Shown piece after piece: positions 58,913 to 64,000 of a stretch of DNA of 64,000 nucleotides. The stretch's first letter is position 1. The number at the start of each line of letters is the position of its first letter. Below the pieces are notes generated by a model. The model was not told where the DNA came from and ran no database searches. It worked only from the letters and a program-made list of their open reading frames with translations. Source of the stretch: Candidatus Bathyarchaeota archaeon (GTDB lineage Archaea > Thermoproteota > Bathyarchaeia > Bathyarchaeales > Bathycorpusculaceae); NCBI GenBank assembly GCA_026014735.1, contig JAOZHT010000001.1, forward strand, positions 434,001 to 498,000, written 5' to 3'. Position numbers and translations under genes: made by a program.

Positions 58913-59617
58913 ATGACAACTTTTGACGAGTACATTTTGAGGGTTTCTGATGTCGGCGTGAAGATGCAGAACCAAATCCTGCTAGAGCACATAAGCTTCA
59001 AAGTCAAAAAGGGAACCACCATGGCCATTTTGGGTCCAAACGGCGCCGGCAAAACACTGCTTTTCCGAACGCTTCTGGGGCTGATCCCGCATACTGGCTC
59101 GGTTGATTGGACGGAGAAAACCAAAATCGGCTACGTTCCCCAATACGTAACCGTAGCGGATGTTCCTATTTCTGTGAGGGAATTCCTCTCGATCGGTGAG
59201 GGCATACCTGTCGAGGATGCTTTGGCGCTTGTTAAATTGAAGGATAAAAACGTCGCAGATAAAAGGATAGGAGTGCTTTCAGGGGGACAACTGCGTCGGG
59301 TTCTGATTGCCGCGGCGCTGCGGGAAAACCCCAACGTGCTCTTTCTGGATGAACCCACCACCGGCGTTGACATGGACAGCGAAGAACCCATCTACCTAAT
59401 GCTAAACGACATCAAAAAAACAAACAAAATAACCATCCTGCTGATCACCCATGACATCCACATCATCCAAGAATACGCCGACGACCTCTTAGCCATAAAC
59501 AAATGCGTCACCTTCTTCGGAGCCGCCGTCGAAATCGGTAAACCCGAAACCCAGCGGGTAATCTATGGAGAACCTGTCTGCGTCGAAAGCATTAAGGGGA
59601 GAACGGTAAATGGTTGA
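58913..59617 (+). CDS. ABC ATP-binding protein, ZnuC/MntB type
   Basis: This 234-residue ATPase has Walker A GPNGAGKT, signature LSGGQ, Walker B LFLDEPTTGVD and a switch histidine in LITHD. It overlaps the permease gene by 8 bp, forming a two-gene metal transporter of the zinc/manganese family. No binding protein is adjacent. It would drive import at the cytoplasmic membrane. Confidence 0.92.
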   Translation: MTTFDEYILRVSDVGVKMQNQILLEHISFKVKKGTTMAILGPNGAGKTLLFRTLLGLIPHTGSVDWTEKTKIGYVPQYVTVADVPISVREFLSIGEGIPVEDALALVKLKDKNVADKRIGVLSGGQLRRVLIAAALRENPNVLFLDEPTTGVDMDSEEPIYLMLNDIKKTNKITILLITHDIHIIQEYADDLLAINKCVTFFGAAVEIGKPETQRVIYGEPVCVESIKGRTVNG

Positions 59618-60401
59618 AGTCTACAGTTTGGCGCTGTCAATCTTTGTAGGCGTCGCCGCAGGCTATCTGGGGTCACTTATGGTTTTGGAGAGGATGGCAC
59701 TGGTAGGCGATGCACTCTCACATGTGGCGCTGCCCGGCTTGGCCATCGGGGTTACACTGAATTTTGACCCCGTTTTAGGCGCTTTTGTGTTCTTGTTTGC
59801 CTCTGCAGTCATCATTTGGCATGTTCAGAGGGTAACAAAAATCTCCTACGAAGCCCTCGTCGGCGCCATGTTCACGTTGGCGCTGGCGATTGGCATACTG
59901 CTCTTCGGAAATAACCTGGAGGCGCTGGAGGAGGCTTTCTTTGGCGACATCTCGCAGGTAACCGCCTTCAGTGCCTTAGCATCGATTGGCATCTGCGTCT
60001 TAGCGGTGCTTGCCACCAAAGTCATCTACAACAAACTGGTTTTAGCTATGATTTCGGAGGACCTAGCCATCGCGAAAGGCATCAAGGTGGCGCAGATAAA
60101 TTTGCTTTATCTCTTCTTGGTTTCAGTGGTGGTTGCCATAAGTATCCTAATCGTCGGCACCCTGCTGGTGGGGTTCCTCGTCATCGTCCCCGCGATAGCA
60201 GCCAAAAACCTCAGCAACCACATGCGACGCTACTCCATGCTCAGCGCGTTGTTCGGCGCGGTTTCGGGGTTCACTGGAGTTCTGACGTGGGACCTTTTCA
60301 ATTTCGGCTTGCCTTTTCCCAGCCCCGTGGTGGTTTTTGTGGGCATAATCATCTTTGCGGTGACCGTAATCATTAATTGGAGACGCAAGATAACATCTTA
60401 G
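59610..60401 (+). CDS. ABC permease, ZnuB family
   Basis: This 263-residue protein has about eight helices and family features such as YLGSLMVLERMALVGDALSHVALPGLAIG at residues 19-47 and LLVGFLVIVPAIAAKNLS. ZnuB-type permeases take in zinc, manganese or iron with a solute-binding partner. The coupled ATPase gene overlaps it. It is followed after 12 bp by the Nudix gene. Confidence 0.92.
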   Translation: MVEVYSLALSIFVGVAAGYLGSLMVLERMALVGDALSHVALPGLAIGVTLNFDPVLGAFVFLFASAVIIWHVQRVTKISYEALVGAMFTLALAIGILLFGNNLEALEEAFFGDISQVTAFSALASIGICVLAVLATKVIYNKLVLAMISEDLAIAKGIKVAQINLLYLFLVSVVVAISILIVGTLLVGFLVIVPAIAAKNLSNHMRRYSMLSALFGAVSGFTGVLTWDLFNFGLPFPSPVVVFVGIIIFAVTVIINWRRKITS

Positions 60402-60413
60402 AGCTGACTTGAA

Positions 60414-60830
60414 ATGAAGAAGTACACGGGCAAAACCTCAACCGCCATAATCCCCTACCCCAGCGGCCAGATACTGCTGATTAAACGCAACACCCGCCCG
60501 TTTCTGGGCTACTGGGCGCTGCCCGGCGGCAGAATGGACCCCGGCGAAACCATAGAGCAAACCATAGTTCGAGAAGTCAAGGAGGAAACTGGGCTTGATG
60601 TAGCCGTTGAAAGCGTCCTGGGAGAATACGTTGAATGGGGCATAAAAGATGACATCGAATACGAATATTACCCCACATGCTTTGTCGTTAAAGTTTTAGG
60701 CGGCGACTTGAAAAAGCAGGATAGCGAAATCCAGCAGATCCAGCTCTTCAGCCTAAACGCGCTGCCGCATCCGCTGGCTTTTGAGCATGACCAGATGATA
60801 AAGGATTACCTAAAAAAAATAAAAGGGTAA
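60414..60830 (+). CDS. Nudix hydrolase
   Basis: This 138-residue protein has a full Nudix box GGRMDPGETIEQTIVREVKE with ETGL (about 40-63). It starts with MKKYTGKTSTAIIPYPSGQI, like ADP-ribose or nucleotide-sugar pyrophosphatases. These cleave nucleoside diphosphates linked to X using Mg. It follows the metal transporter by 12 bp in the same direction. The substrate is not determined. Confidence 0.92.
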   Translation: MKKYTGKTSTAIIPYPSGQILLIKRNTRPFLGYWALPGGRMDPGETIEQTIVREVKEETGLDVAVESVLGEYVEWGIKDDIEYEYYPTCFVVKVLGGDLKKQDSEIQQIQLFSLNALPHPLAFEHDQMIKDYLKKIKG

Positions 60831-60836
60831 GGTAGA

Positions 60837-61778
60837 TTACTTGCTGGTTTTGGCTTGAGGCTGCGGAATCGGAATCACCGAACCCTTAGCGAGGTTCTCC
60901 TGCTCGTTTAGTATCAGCGAGATTGCCTTGCCCTCGGGCACGATGATTTTGGTGTTATTCATCAGCGAGTACATGACGGTTTCAAGCTGCTTGTGAGTTA
61001 CAGCGGAATCCTTAAAGTAAGTCGTTAAAGCCTCGTTTCGCAGTTTCGTGGCTTCCGCATCACCCTCCGCGATGGCTATCGTGGCGGTTTTTTGGCCTTC
61101 CGCCTGCAAAATCGCCGACTGCTTCATACCCTCTGCACGCTGGATAGACGCGTTTTTCTCGCCGCTGGCTAATGTAGCTTGGGCGATGGCGGTTTTCTCT
61201 GCTGCCTGCCGTTCGTTGTCAGCTTTAAGCACCGACTCCATGGAACTCATTAAGCCGCGGGGGGGTTCGAGGTCTTTGATTTCGGCGCGGACGATTTCTA
61301 TGCCCCAGTCTCTGGTTTGCTCGTCTAGGGCTTCTTTTAGTTTAGCGTTGATGGTGGGTCGGCTGGTGTTGGCGACGGTCATGTCCATGCCGCCGATGAT
61401 GTCTCGTAGCACAGTGCGTGCTAGTGTGTCTATTTGGGATTCGTAGTTGTTGACGAAGTACTGTGAGGCCTTCACTGAGGTTTCGTCGGTTTTGACTTTG
61501 TAGAAGACCACGGCGTCTACGCCCATGAAGACTTTGTCGCGGGTGATGACATCTTGCCGCTGGACGGGGGTCATGCGTTCGGTTACGTTGACTCTGATGA
61601 TTCGGTCAAGGAAGGGTAAAAGCAAGGTTATGCCGCCCTCCACGAAACGGTGGTATTTGCCAAGTCTCTCAACTAAGCCTCGGTCAGTTGGCCGAACAAT
61701 ACGCAGTGACGAAATCACTAACACCACAACTACAATTATTGGAACGAATATCGCTAATATCTCTATTATCTCAACCAA
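60837..61778 (-). CDS. Stomatin/SPFH-domain membrane protein (slipin-like)
   Basis: The 313-residue protein has one N-terminal helix (about 5-27) and an SPFH domain with RIVRPTDRGLVERLGKYHR, LLPFLDRIIRVNVTERM and ARTVLRDIIGGMDM. A coiled C-terminal part follows (ERQAAEKTAIAQATLASGEK). Slipins gather as ring assemblies in the membrane and associate with a protease in archaea; the usual NfeD partner is not adjacent here. It converges on the Nudix gene. Confidence 0.9.
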   Translation of the reverse strand: MVEIIEILAIFVPIIVVVVLVISSLRIVRPTDRGLVERLGKYHRFVEGGITLLLPFLDRIIRVNVTERMTPVQRQDVITRDKVFMGVDAVVFYKVKTDETSVKASQYFVNNYESQIDTLARTVLRDIIGGMDMTVANTSRPTINAKLKEALDEQTRDWGIEIVRAEIKDLEPPRGLMSSMESVLKADNERQAAEKTAIAQATLASGEKNASIQRAEGMKQSAILQAEGQKTATIAIAEGDAEATKLRNEALTTYFKDSAVTHKQLETVMYSLMNNTKIIVPEGKAISLILNEQENLAKGSVIPIPQPQAKTSK

Positions 61779-61963
61779 TTTGATACACCCTCTCTATATT
61801 TTGTTCTTGCTTATTGACAAGCGGCGAGATTTAAAATTTGTTATTACAACAATATGTTATCGTTAGCAGAGTAACCCATACGTGAAGATAAGGGCTCAGC
61901 TAAAGAATTAGCCATGAAGCAAGCCTTCGAGAAAAACAGGCAAAGACCTAAACCGAAATCCAC

Positions 61964-64000
<2,037 letters not shown>

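Overview
The window is archaeal and fits a member of the TACK group, most likely Candidatus Bathyarchaeia (Bathyarchaeota). The reasons are a complete Cdv (ESCRT-III) division cluster including CdvA, an aEF1A gene, Orc1/Cdc6, a short XPF nuclease, NreA with a PCNA-binding tail, many TTG/GTG or leaderless starts behind TATA boxes, and a formylmethanofuran dehydrogenase operon with no methyl-coenzyme M reductase in view. The phylum call is inference; there is no rRNA here to settle it.

Layout. 1-4.8 kb: two divergent UbiA prenyltransferases, a seven-helix PAS histidine kinase and small genes. 4.8-10.5 kb: a lysine-rich protein resembling eukaryotic ribosomal protein eL22, then an accessory segment marked by three direct copies of the 3' end of tRNA-Pro. 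The functional tRNA-Pro(CGG) is the last copy. One unit carries a VapBC-type toxin-antitoxin pair; the other carries an AT-rich iron/heme/corrinoid-type ABC uptake operon with a HemW/ChuW-like radical SAM enzyme. 10.7-17.2 kb: fwdDBAC, then fdhD and mobB, i.e. a Mo/W-bis-pyranopterin enzyme with cofactor maturation genes. FdhD lacks the usual sulfur-transfer cysteines, and MobB has no ATG/GTG/TTG start in front of its P-loop.

17.5-22 kb: cell-surface genes (SGNH esterase, acyltransferase, lipid-linked-sugar glycosyltransferase) and a DUF389 membrane protein. 22-26.4 kb: Orc1/Cdc6 with an overlapping winged-helix gene, a membrane alpha/alpha-toroid protein and pyruvoyl arginine decarboxylase. 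26.5-30.2 kb: cdvB-cdvA-cdvB-cdvC, preceded by a perfect inverted repeat. 30.6-33.9 kb: an overlapping three-gene unit of a P-loop-degenerate RecA-like protein, a 96-residue helical protein and a PolB with altered exonuclease and polymerase motifs, a possible archaeal mutasome. 34-43.7 kb: surface and coiled-coil proteins, regulators, RNase HI, a flippase-like protein, beta-mannosidase and a DPM-like glycosyltransferase.

43.8-52.2 kb: aEF1A, secreted proteins, XPF, two more SGNH hydrolases, a PadR regulator and a beta-CASP nuclease. 52.3-55 kb: an AT-rich stretch with tRNA-Leu(CAG) and a candidate structured RNA of about 215 nt whose wobble pairs indicate the plus strand. 55-64 kb: a minimal kinase-like protein, NreA, a coiled-coil orphan, a zinc/manganese-type ABC transporter lacking its binding protein, a Nudix hydrolase, a stomatin-like protein and a GH63-like glucosidase running off the right edge. 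A three-copy TATA-plus-G-run element (22.17, 30.34 and 54.92 kb) and the structured RNA are the main non-coding surprises.
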